From positions 129,501-193,500 of the forward strand of contig CAUJNA010000187.1 of the NCBI GenBank assembly GCA_963377175.1: a stretch of 64,000 nt of DNA, written 5' to 3'. Under the pieces are notes generated by a model. The model saw nothing but the letters and a program-made list of their open reading frames with translations. It searched no databases and was not told the origin of the DNA. A program made the position numbers and the translations under genes. Positions within the stretch are counted from its first letter, which is position 1. Each line of letters begins with the position of its first letter. The stretch comes from Effrenium voratum (taxonomy: Eukaryota > Sar > Dinophyceae > Suessiales > Symbiodiniaceae). Positions 12,301-22,508 of the stretch are shown here, piece by piece.

Positions 12301-15300
12301 ATAGGGCGGAGAGGGGGCAAACCCCGGAAGACGTTTCTGATGGCGGCTAGGGAAACCGGAAAGAGGTGAATGCCGGCCTTGTGAAGTATAGCCTACTAAG
12401 TTTCTCATTGAAGCGTCCGGTAGGATTATTTCGGGTGGCAAGAAACCTTGCCCGCCATGCTTGGCCATAATTGGTCATGGGACATGTCGCATTGATCCCT
12501 AGTGAGCGGTGTCCCCGCTTCAGCTTCCGCTCGCTCGAAAGATCAAGCTTTGGCACGGGTTTTTGAACAGGCGCCGAAGCCAAAACCATGGGCAAGTGGA
12601 AGGTGTAGGTGTCCTTTTTGGTTGTTTTGGCGGAAACACTGGTGGTTTAATCATCCACCAGGGCCATCTATTTGCCCTAAAAGGACACCTATGGCCTTGC
12701 ACCTTTTCAGATCCATTGGCGGCGGCTCCGACTGAGTTTGTGTCCATTCGGACGGAGCTTGAAAGGACAACCCGAACACTAGGAGTCTCGAGTTTACACA
12801 CCGCTTCGTAGCTTTCCGTCCATTCATCCGAACGCCCCAAAGTGGTCGTTGTCCTTTGAACAACGAAGCACTATTGGGTGTCTCCCACGTGAGGTTACCA
12901 CCATTGTGACTTAGGATTTGGGGGAACGGTGGGGGGTCACAGAGGATCTCTTTTTTGTCTGACCTTGCGCGTGCAAGGGTGTGTGTATCCATAAAGGGTC
13001 AGGCTCCTTCACACATACCAACCCTGGGTGGTCAACGGAACATTGTGTGTACAACACACACATGCATACCTTACATATGTATATATATATATATGTATAT
13101 TATACATTGCATATATATTTATATACACATGAGCAGCGCCAAAAACCCTTTTGAAAGGAGTTAATCGAGAGTCTCTCCTGACGAAGCCTCGCGAAAGCTA
13201 ATACGCAGGGCAGGAGCCAGCGAAAGCTTGCGGCGAAAGTGGCTGAAGAAGAGCCCGCCGCGAAAGTGCATGTTTGCAGTTTCTGTGTCGGCGAAAGTGA
13301 AACGCGTGGCCGCGAAAGCATCGCGAAAGGTTCCGCGAAAGTGGTTTGCTAGTAGAGGGCTTTATGTACCCTATTTTCGGCAGCTCACGTCGTGTGTATC
13401 ATACTTACTGTGGGTGGACAAAATCCTGCACCACTTTGAAAGCATGGTTGAAGCCATTGTTGGTTGGTATTTGCAGTTGAATAGAATCATTGCAGTTTTC
13501 TTAGGTGGTGCAGGATTTTGTCCATCCACCGTATCATTGTATTCCCTGCAGAACTGTGGTGAGTGGCAGACTCGAGCATGGATGTAGCCAACACGTAACT
13601 CGCAAACGAATTGGACATCACCCCCCCTTAAAAACAAAAAGAACTCGGGTTTGTCCGGGGTTTCCTCCATTCCTTTTTTTTTGTAACCACAAAAGGTGGT
13701 AGTTTCAATGGACATCCACCAATAAATTACGACTTTTGAAGGGGCATTCCAGTGACCGCTGTTGTGTTTCGTTTTGTCCCCAGCTGACGGGGTCGATCGT
13801 AGATATGCTCGGTTAGCAGCTTAGGGTTCCAAAGGAGGGTTCCTTCCGATTCTGACATTCTGGGACTGCGGGCCACCAGTTTTTGGTTGCTTGAACCCCG
13901 AAACGAATTCCATCGTCTGGAGGCCTACTACATCTTGGACGAGATCTTGATCAGCGGCGAGCTGCAGGAGCTGGTTTCGACTCGAGCAACTCCCGTGCGG
14001 GGGGGGAAGGGGCTGAGAAGCTCACAGATGTTCTGGGTGAAGGGTGGCATCTTGTGCCCTCCTTCCCACCCTGCCATGGCATCTGACTGGGACCTCCACG
14101 ACCTCCACAAGGACATTGATCTTAGAGGCACCCTACAGCTGCCTTCTGTTAGTGGGAGGTATTTCACATGGAAAGATCCGGTCCAGCGTGAGCATGTTGC
14201 GCGGTTGCGGAGCTGCTTTGCCCTGCCACGTGTGGAGGGTGCAGTCTGAGCGTCTCAAAAAGTCAACCATCACCTCCAAGGCAAACCAGCTCATCCGACT
14301 CATTTTGTTTCTTTTCCTTGGAGAAGGGTTGGTCTGCGGCAGTCCTTGACATCGGCTGTGGAGTGTAATTTTGGTTGGTCAAGGCAAGTGGGAGCCCGAT
14401 CTGGTCGAGCCATCCATCTCTCCGGGAGGAGTCGAGCAAGAGAGCAGTGCTCCACCACATCTCCGAGCAGGAGAGCCTTTTGTCGAGCGCGCGCGTGCGC
14501 CCCAACAAACAGGGGAGGGCTTGAGAGGCTGCCTGGTGACAGGCGAAGCAGGTGGGTTCAGCAGAATCCTGAGGTGGTGTATCTAGGGAGAACCCTAAAC
14601 CCTAGACCCTAGACCCTAAACCCTAAACCCTAAACCCTAAGAATTTGCCAGAAACAGGTTGTTCTTCCAGCTTGTTCTTCGGCCCGGCCTTGGAAGTTGT
14701 GGGTCTGAGTTGGTTCTGCTCCAACGAGAAGCCCAGAGGCTCCAAGTCGTTCCGCATAGCGAACCCGGTGAATGGTGGCCCTGCAGCCCAGCATGTAAAA
14801 CGGGCCATTCCGGCTGGGTCGTCCATCTTTTTCATTTTCAGGATGTGCTATTCCAAAAAGTAGCCCTTCCCAGGTGGAGAATTCTTCCACACTCTTCACC
14901 CAAGGCTCCTTTTTTCGAGACAATGCTGCATTCCTATGGAAAGCACTTGGGAAAGAAAACAAATAGTCCGCGGGCATTGGGAACCGGGACCCGGTCGCCA
15001 GGCGCGGTACCCAGAACTTTGGGCGTTTTTTCGCCACCCAGTTCCATAAGCGTGAGAGGTAAAGCCTGGAGTTGAGAACAAGCATTCAGTTACCCTTCCG
15101 ATTAACAATGGGTTACCTGACAGAGGGCATTTGGTCAGTTCCATGGCAATTGAGGGTACCGGGGTCATTCTTTTGACCATTTCTGCGGGTTCTCAAGTCA
15201 GGGGTGGTTTCCCTGCAGCCACCTGGGGTGTGACTTTGATACTGGTAGCATAATGTGGCCAGAGTTACCTGCCACAGTGAGTAAATGATGAGTAAACTAA

Positions 15301-16055
15301 ACTGGGATGGTCAGATGGAACCGCGCCCGATCATTTCTGATGCCAGATTGATGTTACTCACAAGAACCTACCGCGCCATTTGAAATGCACCTACTGCACC
15401 TGGGCAAGACACCGGCACGACCTCAAACCACGGGGGGCGTGACCTTATCCACGATGATGGTACTCAGCCCCGCCTGAATTGCTTCCTTCATTGGAAACGA
15501 GATCATCTCTTACGTGAGCCAATAATTCACTCGGATGAAACCAATAATTCTTGGTGTTTTGCTCAGAGCATGGGTATAATGGATTGCACAGCTCCAGGCC
15601 ATTAGGGCTTCCTTCTGGAACGCCAAAGTCAACGCACCAAGCTTCGAAGGGCCCTCCTTCGACGGCCCCAAAAGCCAAGAAAAGGCTTCCCCATTGGCAC
15701 ACGTGTGCAGCTTTTAGTCTTTGGCTCCATTTACCAAGGTGCCATTTTGGAGCCACAGCCATCTGTGACCCGCACCTGCAGTCTTTGGGCGAAGAGCGCA
15801 TGAGGGCACCACTTCGAGCGGCAACATGAAAACAGCGAGAATCAGAGCCAGCACAGGTTTCTACAAAGCTGCGTTTTAGTGAGCCTTGCTGGTCTGAACC
15901 TCCTACGTGTCCTTTTGCAATATCCCAGAGCGGCACTTTGTTTGCTTTGGCTGATGCCCGCGCGCGGGGTTTGCTTCCGGCCCTTTGCCCGACAGGATGC
16001 CATGATGCAGGAGAACGAGCAGGCTCGACTGCGTGAGCTCTTGTGTTCTACATGA
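6369..16055 (+). CDS. AP1S: Clathrin adaptor complex sigma (small) subunit, AP-1 type, nine exons, complete
   Basis: Sigma subunit of a heterotetrameric adaptor that, in the family, works in clathrin-coated vesicle formation at the trans-Golgi and endosomes. Exons: 6369-6412, 6473-6534, 7365-7390, 8536-8591, 9664-9721, 12186-12263, 13923-13967, 14429-14470, 15996-16055 (stop TGA). They total 471 nt, or 156 residues, against about 158 for AP-1 sigma. Family landmarks appear in order: start [15 protein letters not shown], then [56 protein letters not shown] and ESSK. The HKAYYILDE and GELQESSK blocks point to AP-1 rather than AP-2 sigma. All phases agree across exons. Donors are GC after exons 1, 4, 5 and 6, GT after exon 2 and GA after exons 7 and 8. 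The exon 3/4 junction has no standard GT, GC or GA start combined with AG. The start is the first ATG of the conserved N-terminus. The last exon, ending [11 protein letters not shown], is the least conserved part. Confidence 0.93.
7250..7364 (+). mobile_element. Family-1 introner-like element, copy providing the exon-3 acceptor of the sigma gene
   Basis: It begins TCTTTGCATTTTGCCAAGGG and ends GGGGAGCAGAAAACAACCGAG. The final AG is the acceptor for exon 3 (7365), whose nine residues fit the sigma family. Inner complementary segments (CTTTCACTTTT near the left, AAACGTTAAAACC near the right) suggest a weak hairpin. It forms the last 115 nt of an 830-nt intron that starts with GT at 6535. Confidence 0.8.
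7800..7880. repeat. C-rich low-complexity tract
   Basis: Runs of CCCCTCCC and CCCCCCTCC in sigma-gene intron 3. They create Pro/Ser-rich or Gly/Glu-rich shadow frames with no biological support. Confidence 0.9.
8425..8475 (+). repeat. 50-bp intronic segment repeated at 19661
   Basis: GAGGCCGGGTGTGTGAAGGA and the following bases through TTTATT and CATGTCTTT match 19661-19711 almost exactly. Here it lies about 60 bp before sigma exon 4 and is not preceded by a family-1 element. The other copy directly follows one. Confidence 0.85.
8784..8897. repeat. Family-5 hairpin element, copy 1
   Basis: Left end GGTCCCCCAGTAGTGCCC, then the diagnostic GGGAGGGTTCCCCTACTAAA. The right end ACTGCAGGACCTAG is the imperfect inverse of the left end. 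It lies inside sigma-gene intron 4. Confidence 0.8.
9778..9898 (+). repeat. Family-2 element, CACGTCCTC subtype
   Basis: Starts GAGCCACGTCCTCAAAACC, contains GTTCTGGGTAGACCATT and ends GGTTTTGATTATGACTC. The 3' end runs straight into a family-3 element. It starts 57 bp after sigma exon 5. Confidence 0.85.
9896..10035 (-). repeat. Family-3 element fused to the preceding family-2 copy
   Basis: The CTCATGCGAAGGTGGGGCAA end and the inverted GACCCATACCCATGTGA end define it. The inner ACCTGCGGGCCAA matches the other members. It is oriented opposite to the copies at 37213 and 42982. Confidence 0.7.
10312..10421 (+). mobile_element. Family-1 element inside sigma-gene intron 5
   Basis: Full length from TGCATATTGCTTGGATGCTA to GGAGCAGCAAGCAACCGAG. 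What follows (CACTGGAATC) is not a recognised exon, so this copy is buried in an intron and does not define a known splice site. Confidence 0.8.
13075..13132. repeat. TA/TATG microsatellite
   Basis: Alternating TATA and TGTATA units, followed by TATATTTATATACACATG. Confidence 0.9.
13185..13345 (+). repeat. Dispersed GCGAAAG heptamer array
   Basis: The motif GCGAAAG occurs about ten times in 160 bp at uneven spacing. No consistent reading frame or splice context was found. It lies in sigma-gene intron 6. Confidence 0.7.
13406..13533. repeat. Family-4 hairpin element, best-preserved copy
   Basis: Starts TACTGTGGGTGGACAAAATCC and ends with its near-perfect inverse, GGATTTTGTCCATCCACCGTA. The subterminal GCACCA pairs with TGGTGC. 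It lies in sigma-gene intron 6. Confidence 0.9.
14592..14640 (+). repeat. Interstitial telomere-like CCCTAAA repeat
   Basis: About seven units of CCCTAAA or CCCTAGA in tandem, the complement of the TTTAGGG telomere repeat of plants and dinoflagellates. It is embedded in sigma-gene intron 8, 120 bp after exon 8, so it is not a chromosome end. Confidence 0.9.
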
Positions 16056-16059
16056 CATG

Positions 16060-16185
16060 TAAATCAGCTTCCCTCTAGTTGGTGGTTTGGATTGGTGGTT
16101 TGGTGGTTCAGGAGGGGTTTGCCATCTACCCTCTACAAACACCAAGGGTTCAATTCCCCAAACCACCAATCCAAACCGAAAAGAT
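16060..16185. repeat. Hairpin with a perfect 20-bp arm, related to the AAACCACC satellite
   Basis: GGTTTGGATTGGTGGTTTGG, from about 16085, is perfectly inverted at about 16157-16178, with a loop of about 52 nt. The flank AATCAGCTTCCCTCTAGTTG is the reverse complement of the 3' flank of the satellite at 40546. It starts about 10 bp after the sigma stop codon, so it may lie in the 3' UTR. Confidence 0.85.
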
Positions 16186-17646
16186 GTTTGGGGGACTCGC
16201 ATGTACCAGCACACAGCTCACTTGCCAGCATACATCTACCAGCCATAGGTGAAGCCGGCGCCAGAAAAAAGAAGAAGGAACCACTTCAGTGTCAGCGCCC
16301 CGTCTTGGGCTCTCAAGCCCGGTTCTGAAATTTGGGCAAGCCTTGTTTGGTGTCTGGTTTCCTAAGCCAACATGAGTGGTACTGGGTTGGTTTATGATGG
16401 GGTGCGGGTGCGTCTTTTTTAGGGGACCCACTAACATGGGGGGGGGTCCTCGGGTTTTGCCTTAGAACCTCCAAACAAGGGGGTACCAACTAAAAAAAAA
16501 GGCACACCCGTTCAGTCCATTCTGTCGAGGCCAAGCGCAAGGGCTGAGAGATGCCTGCGAACTTTCGCCGCGTTGCGGAAGGCGAAAGGACACGGACGGT
16601 GCTTCAGACGGATGGTACTCTTTGTTGCATTTTGCTTGGAGATTAGGACTTTAACTTGTTGCCAACGAATGGGTTTTTCGTATTAAAGCACTAAAAGTTA
16701 AACTTTTAGCAGGGGAGCAGAAAGCAACCGAGTGGTCACATGAAACGGTTGGCTTCTGCAGCCACTGGCGACAAAATCCGATGTCTTGATTTGTGGGGTG
16801 TGCTGGATCACGGCTGGTTGGTCACAGCATGTGCTCACTGTCCTCAAGTAGAATCAAACGAATGCCAGCCTGCCAAGACGACAAAAGTTGAGCCTGCGCC
16901 AGCGTGATTCGTGCGAACGACATCCGCAGGTTTGGATTCGCATGGTTTGCATGGCTCCAGGTAGCTTGGATGCGCTTCGGGGCTGGAGCCCACGCTCCAG
17001 GTGCTTGTAGTTGTGACAGCTTTCGATCCATTGGGGGGCATCCGGCATGTCCGAAGCGTCCTTTTTGATGGCTTGAAAGGACACCAAAGGGAGATGTTTG
17101 GTCTTAGCTGTGGCTCATCGTTCCTGCCACGAGGCTCAAGTTGCAGCCATGTCCCCATAAGTGGGCTGCGAGAGATTTGGATTCGGATGCCACGCCGTTG
17201 ATTTTTTCTCCGGCCAAAACTTCGGCAAGTCAAGGCCACTTATCGGGTCCACCCCTGTCATCCTAAGTTTGCACACATTCGCACGAGCTTTTGATGGACA
17301 TGAGTCATGCATGACTTGGAGCACCACTAGAATCAGCTCACCTAGCGTTTTACAGAAAGCTCCAAACGCTTGATGTGCGCAAGTGGTCAACCACCACAAT
17401 ATCACAAGGACAACTAGCAATGCCCTTTTTACGCTGCTAGTGCAGAATCAGAGTTGATTTGCCTTGACTTGCTGGCGCGATAGGTAGCGAATGACCAGTT
17501 TGGGGATTCCCGTAAAGGACACCAAATCCGGGATGGCTCATTTATAGGGGTCTTTCCATTTCTCATTCCCTGCCTATCGGACCGGCAAGATACCAAGGGA
17601 CACAAGCCGTTTTGCCCGCCACAAGTCGTGGTGGACCGATTCCCAG
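16186..17646. other. Spacer after the adaptor gene
   Basis: Apart from the family-1 copy at 16621 I see no gene or other named feature here. The open frames on both strands lack motifs and splice-consistent edges. Confidence 0.5.
16621..16732 (+). mobile_element. Family-1 element between genes
   Basis: Complete copy from TTTGTTGCATTTTGCTTGGA to GCAGAAAGCAACCGAG. The following TGGTCACATGAAACGG has no coding character. Confidence 0.8.
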
Positions 17647-17712
17647 ATGGCGGAAAGGCACCAGGCTGAGGCGGCGCGGCTGCGGTCGGAGATCGAGGAG
17701 CTGCTACAGAAG
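17647..17712 (+). CDS. Coiled-coil exon, unidentified gene B
   Basis: Acceptor TTCCCAG at 17646, exon of exactly 22 codons, and a canonical GTAGGG donor at 17713. Residues MAERHQAEAARLRSEIEELL then Q-K form an amphipathic helix with A, L, I and L at heptad spacing. The leading ATG could be the start codon or an internal Met; nothing decides this. Further coiled-coil exons may follow at 19763 and 21000, before the PhyH gene begins at 22509. The protein is not identifiable from this fragment. GC-rich codon choice matches the secure exons of the window. Confidence 0.65.
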
Positions 17713-19546
17713 GTAGGGATCAGTGGGTCAGTGGGGGGGTGAGGGGGGGAGAGGAGGAGGGGGGTGGGGGGGTGGGGGAAGGGATATGGATTTTGTTTCT
17801 CGGCAGGTTTCATGAGCTTCTTTGGTGATGTCTAATGAGGACGCAGCCATTTGCCTCGGCAAGAAATTCAATCTCGGGGAAAACTGATTGCCGAAGGACA
17901 CATGTAATGCCCACTTCAGGAGTTTTGGCTTTAGCTATGCGACCCCCCACCGAGAATTTGCTGCGAAATGCAACTGTAGGTGTTCACCGTGGAAGTGCTC
18001 TTAAAATTGTTCCTTGTGAAGTCTGTCCTGCTGTCCTGCTGTCCTGCTGGTTCTCAGGGGAGGGAGGGGGAGACCCAAATAAGCCCTTAAAACGGCCTTG
18101 TCGAGGGCTTTCTTCCCCCAGCCCCGTCAGACCCCTATGAGGTTGTGATTGGAAAAGTCAAGATCAGTGGCTGCAGATGGGTTGGATCGCTGATACCTTG
18201 GGAACTCGGGAGACACTGACTGGCCAAGCTTGTTGTCGGTGCGAATGCAACGGGGATGGATGTGCTCAACACCCACAGAAACCATCGAATCCATCCTGAA
18301 GGAGACAAGCACCATTTTGGTAGGAATGTAAAGTGTGCTTTGGCTCAATTTTGAGGGTCATTGCGGTTTGCATTTCGGGTGCATATGGTTCAAAACATAC
18401 TCGACAGGTTTTGTCGTGATATCAGAAGAGTTGGGTTTGTTAAAATGGCCAACCTCTAAAAGAGGAGTTGTTTACCATTTGAGGCAGCCACAGGAGCTCC
18501 TTCCGATTGGGGGTTTTGCTTTTTGAACCTAGAAGGATTTGTCCTGGGAAGTAGTGCATTTGTCGGACCTCAAAATGGGCAACGCCAAGCAGTTTGTTCG
18601 CATCTGAACATGATCAGCACTAAGAGGTGCCGCCAGCATATGAACCCCGCAGACGAAAGGCAAAGGGGTTCCAGTAAGTTGCGCAAGTAGACTGATTCAC
18701 CCCACCCCAAGTGATTTCACTGCTTGCCTCACTTGAATCCCAACATGCAGGCTAGTCTCGGGACTCTCGCGTTTCCGGGAGCTGTCAAAAGCCACGGCTG
18801 CGTAGAAATTCCGCAGCTTGGGCTTTTGAGCCAAGGGTCAACTGGAGCTAGTTTCTTCTCAGAGCGTGTTGAACCGAATCAGTCTATGGTTAGAGGGATC
18901 GATCTATCGATCTCCGTTTAGGGGCGCAGTCCGAAATCAAGCACTCAGGCTGAGCAAGGAGACTCGGGTTGTAGGGCTTCAATATTCGATCAGGAAGGTG
19001 CTTGTGATATCTTGTAATAGCTGTCCATCGAATTTGTTAGGAGAGCAAGACCTGGCCGACAATTGCTTGCAGGGCTTCCTCCACTAAGTAGGCAAACAGA
19101 AACGGTCCCAATTCACAAGGGGAGGTGCTTCTTGAGCCATGAACTGCAGGTTGCCGCTCTTTTTCCCCTCGGGTCACGGGGAGCATCTCGTTGTTTTTTC
19201 TCGAGAAGCTAGACATTCGACATTTGCGCACTGGGTCAGGGCATGAGGACAAGTCTCTACCCAGGTTGGGCATTAAACTTTGAACTTCGTTTTGGTTTTC
19301 TATGCCCAGAACTGGGGTCATTATTTTGACAGTTTGACTGTTTCTGGGGGTTAAAGTCAGGAAATGTGGGGTGTTTCCCTCTAACCCGCCACTGAACGGG
19401 GGTGACAACTTGATCATGGTAATCATGAGGCCAGAATGCGGCCTCGTGGGTTGGAGGGCGTGGCAATCTGCATGCCCCCTAGCACCCAGCCGTCAATCTC
19501 GCAAATCACTTTCCCCCTCTTTGGAAGTTAGAACCCCATGGCTTTC

Positions 19547-19663
19547 ACTTTGCGTTTTGCCAAGGGATGTTCGGACTTTCACACTTTTCGCCAACGAATC
19601 GGTTTTCCGTATTAAGCGACGAAAAGTCAAAGACTTTCAGCACGGGAGCAGACAGCAACCGAG
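19547..19663 (+). mobile_element. Family-1 element in gene B
   Basis: Divergent copy: GGATGTTCGGACTTTCACAC at the left and CACGGGAGCAGACAGCAACCGAG at the right. It is followed at once by the 50-bp segment also found at 8425. Confidence 0.75.
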
Positions 19664-19711
19664 GCCGGGTGTGTGAAGGAAGCGCCTTGAGTTTATTGTT
19701 CTATGTCTTTC
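19661..19711 (+). repeat. Second copy of the 50-bp intronic segment
   Basis: Near-identical to 8425-8475, and here abutting the 3' end of a family-1 element. The probable coding segment at 19763 follows about 50 bp later, much as sigma exon 4 follows the first copy. Confidence 0.85.
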
Positions 19712-19762
19712 TGTTGTCTTTTGTTTTAATGAGTTCGGCTCGCTGCTAGCAGAAAGCCACAG

Positions 19763-19811
19763 AGTCCAGCGAGCGGAAAGAGCGGAGAAGCAGCTCCGAA
19801 GCAGCTCCGAA
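19763..19811 (+). CDS. Possible coiled-coil exon of gene B
   Basis: After a CACAG acceptor the frame reads V-Q-R-A-E-R-A-E-K-Q-L-R-S with Val, Ala, Ala and Leu at helix-compatible spacing. A second frame (K-A-T-E-S-S-E-R-K-E-R-R) is also open, so the frame is uncertain. GC content rises sharply here. The donor is not clear, and the phase does not join directly to the exon ending at 17712, so another exon would be needed between them. Confidence 0.35.
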
Positions 19812-20058
19812 CGTCCGCGCGTCAGGCCCGGGTGCTGCTGCGGGGCGGCGGCGGCCCGGGGGTTCCCAGGCGGAGGGTTCCATGGGTTCCATGGGTGGTT
19901 TGCTGCTCAAACTGGCTGCTAAAAAGGGAAGCCCTGAGACTCACTTCGCCCATTTTGGTGGCAAACGACCAGTTTGGGGACTTCTTTCGGCCAATCCACT
20001 CGTTCGGAAAGGATGATGTACCATGAAAGCAGCAAAAACAACAGCTAGTTATGAGTCA

Positions 20059-20174
20059 TACTGTGGGTGGACGAAATCCAGCAGAAGCTATTGTTGGTGG
20101 GCATTTGCAGTTGAATCATCAGAAACCAGGGCTTCTGAACGGTGCTGCGAAATGGATTTCGTCCATCCACAGTA
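20059..20174. repeat. Family-4 hairpin element, copy 3
   Basis: TACTGTGGGTGGACGAAATCC at the left, GGATTTCGTCCATCCACAGTA at the right. It is shorter inside than the copy at 13406. Confidence 0.9.
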
Positions 20175-20330
20175 GGGCCCAGCCCATCCGACGGCATGTT
20201 GGCTTTATTTTCGACCAGACAGGATGCTCCGGAAGAGGGCGCTTGGGACTTCATGCGCCGGTGATTCCATTCCACGTGTCATCAAGGGAAGCCATCAGAA
20301 ACAGTAAAGTTTCAGTAGACATACTACGTA

Positions 20331-20388
20331 TGTATATATATATATATACACACGAAACATAGAAATACTATATATATATATACACCAA
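20331..20388. repeat. TA microsatellite, two blocks
   Basis: Two runs of alternating TA separated by CACGAAACATAGAAATAC. Confidence 0.9.
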
Positions 20389-20484
20389 AAATGGGAAGCA
20401 TGAGCCAATAAAACATTAAAGATGTAATTCAGAAAGCATCGGGAAGGGTTCTTCCGTGCGAAGCCCTGCCTTTTGCGCAGCGGA

Positions 20485-20572
20485 CGTGCTTAGAGAACTT
20501 GCTCAGCGAGCTTGCCCAGAGAGAGCTTGCTTAGAGAACTCGCTTAGAGACTTCTCAGAGAACTTGCTTTTG
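20485..20572 (+). repeat. Degenerate tandem repeat of AGAGAACTTGCTTAG
   Basis: Five to six imperfect units of about 15 bp (AGAGAACTTGCTCAG, GAGCTTGCCCAG, AGAGCTTGCTTAG, AGAACTCGCTTAG). No gene in any frame. Confidence 0.75.
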
Positions 20573-20999
20573 ATATGTGAAGCTTAGCTTTCTATGGCGG
20601 CGGGGTGTGACTGTCGGCACCAGGGATTAGCCTGGTCGAGGTGCAAAAGCTGAGGCCTTTTCTACTTTCCCCGGCGCAACCCTTTGCGGTGATCGGTCTT
20701 GTCGAGGTTTGCAAACTGGAGGTGTTGGCTGGTGTTTGTGGTGGAAGCGCTGAAATGCAAGTAGAACGATGTTTGTTTCTTGTCGGGACGCGGGGCAGAA
20801 ATTTTGTCTCCGTTTGCGCGCTGGCACTTTGAAGCGCTTGGTCCGCGCAGCTGGTAAGTTAGAAAGTAGCACAAAAGTTAAACGAAGTACACTTTCGTAG
20901 CACCGGCTCGAAAAACGGCAGCTTTTCAAGTGCAGCAGGTCTGGTATGTCTAGCTATTTAAACCCCCCAGTCAGGCGAAACGGCGACCTGTGTGCCCAG

Positions 21000-21057
21000 G
21001 GCACCGCATCCCCGGCGGGCGGAGAGGGACAAGGAGTTGGAGCAAGCGCTGGAGAAG
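21000..21057 (+). CDS. Coiled-coil exon, unidentified gene B
   Basis: Acceptor GTGCCCAG at 20999 and an AAG/GC donor at 21057/21058. The frame reads A-P-H-P-R-R-A-E-R-D-K-E-L-E-Q-A-L-E-K, a strongly charged helix with Leu and Ala at heptad positions. The GC donor and GC-rich codons match those of the two solved genes. Whether it belongs with the exon at 17647 or is a 5' exon of something else cannot be decided. I found no stop-containing last exon before 22509. Confidence 0.5.
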
Positions 21058-22508
21058 GCCGGAGGTGGCGCTTAGGAGTCCCGGTATTTCTGGTTTCACG
21101 GGGAAAACTGGGGGAGACTAAGAATGTTTGGGTTGTTTGGAGGAAGATTCAGGAGAGAACCGCTCACAGTTCGGCGGGTACCTTTTTTGAGACATACGCT
21201 GAGCAGACGCGGCAGTTTGGGCGAAACGCTGTTTAGGTCCCATTGGTGAACGCATCAACAACAATCCTGAATCCGAAGCTGTGCTTTGACCACGTGGTTT
21301 TGCCGGGTTTTTCTGACGTTTTTGCCCAACTCCTTGTTTTTGGTCTCCGTTCAGTGCATTCCGGACCGGTGGTTGGTGAGTTGGGGATGGACCTTTCATC
21401 TGGAACTTTGCAGGAACTTGAGCATTCCCCACGAAGCAGCAACAAAAGTCATGCCTTTTTGGTGCGAGGAGATGTCGCCACCCTGTTTTGTGGCGATTCG
21501 TTTCTTCGACGGGCCGGGGCTGATAATCGGGGGTCAACACGAGCTTGGGTCAAAGAGTGTTGCACCCCTCACAAAGTACACACAGGAGTTTAGCGCAATT
21601 AGGGCTGACCTTCAGGGACGCCAGTATTGCATTCCTCTGAGTAGCTTCCGCCACCGCGTTGTCACCCACTTTGGCCTTTATTCCTTGTCTCTCGCTGGCA
21701 CGCCTGTCGCCTGTTGAGTTAGTATACTCTGAGTGAACTGGATCTCACATGACCTATTCGCAAACGCACTGGTCGTGGAATTCACAGGCAATCCTTCTGT
21801 TGGGCCGGTGAATGTTTATGATTGACTCCAGGTCTGACTCTCACACACACACACAAACCCCGCCCGAAAAGAGAATCCTTGCTTTGCCTGACCAGTGAGA
21901 ACATCTAGCAATAGGGATGGCTGCCTCTCAGTGCTCGGGGTGTCAATACGCGCTCGTGCAATGTAGGTGCAGACTAGATCATAAGCGATCTGCGGTCACG
22001 AAACGAGCTGGCACTCTCCACAAGACCCTCGTTTCTCACGTTGGCCGCTTGAGAGTCTCACCCATTGGTGAAGTTCTGGCGTCAGCTTCCTTTGGCTCGC
22101 TAGTTGAACAGCTGGTTGCAGAGAAGTGAGACAAGTTGTGCTTGAAAGCACCATTCTCAGATAGCCCTTCCGGTCAAAAGATATGTTTTTGCTCGGGTCG
22201 GTGCAGTGCACAGAGACTCTGCTTCACGCAAACCTCGGAAACCCACCTGGGTCTCTATGAGCCTCCGCTCGTTTATTGGGAAGGACCCCACGCCCAAACT
22301 GCGCGGAGGGAGAACATCAGCATCCTCACTCGGGGTGATTCGCTCTTTTTTGGGGGAGCCTCTTGTGTATGGTTTTACAGGGACACCTGCTGTTTGTTTG
22401 GGGAGCCTTCTGTTTTTTGGTTTTTTGGGGACACCAGGAGGAAGCCAACCTTTTGGAGGGCCCCCGAGTCTTGGACAACCGCTCGCGCCACCCAAAGACA
22501 TCGAAGCC

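Noticed and set aside
14263..14310. [10 protein letters not shown] frame as a candidate for the sigma segment after GELQ
   Set aside because: The segment at 14429-14470 ([14 protein letters not shown]) fits the family better, has splice edges and keeps the total length at a multiple of three.
16140..16165. GGTTCAATTCC, resembling a tRNA T-loop
   Set aside because: It lies in the loop of a 20-bp perfect hairpin and no cloverleaf can be drawn around it.
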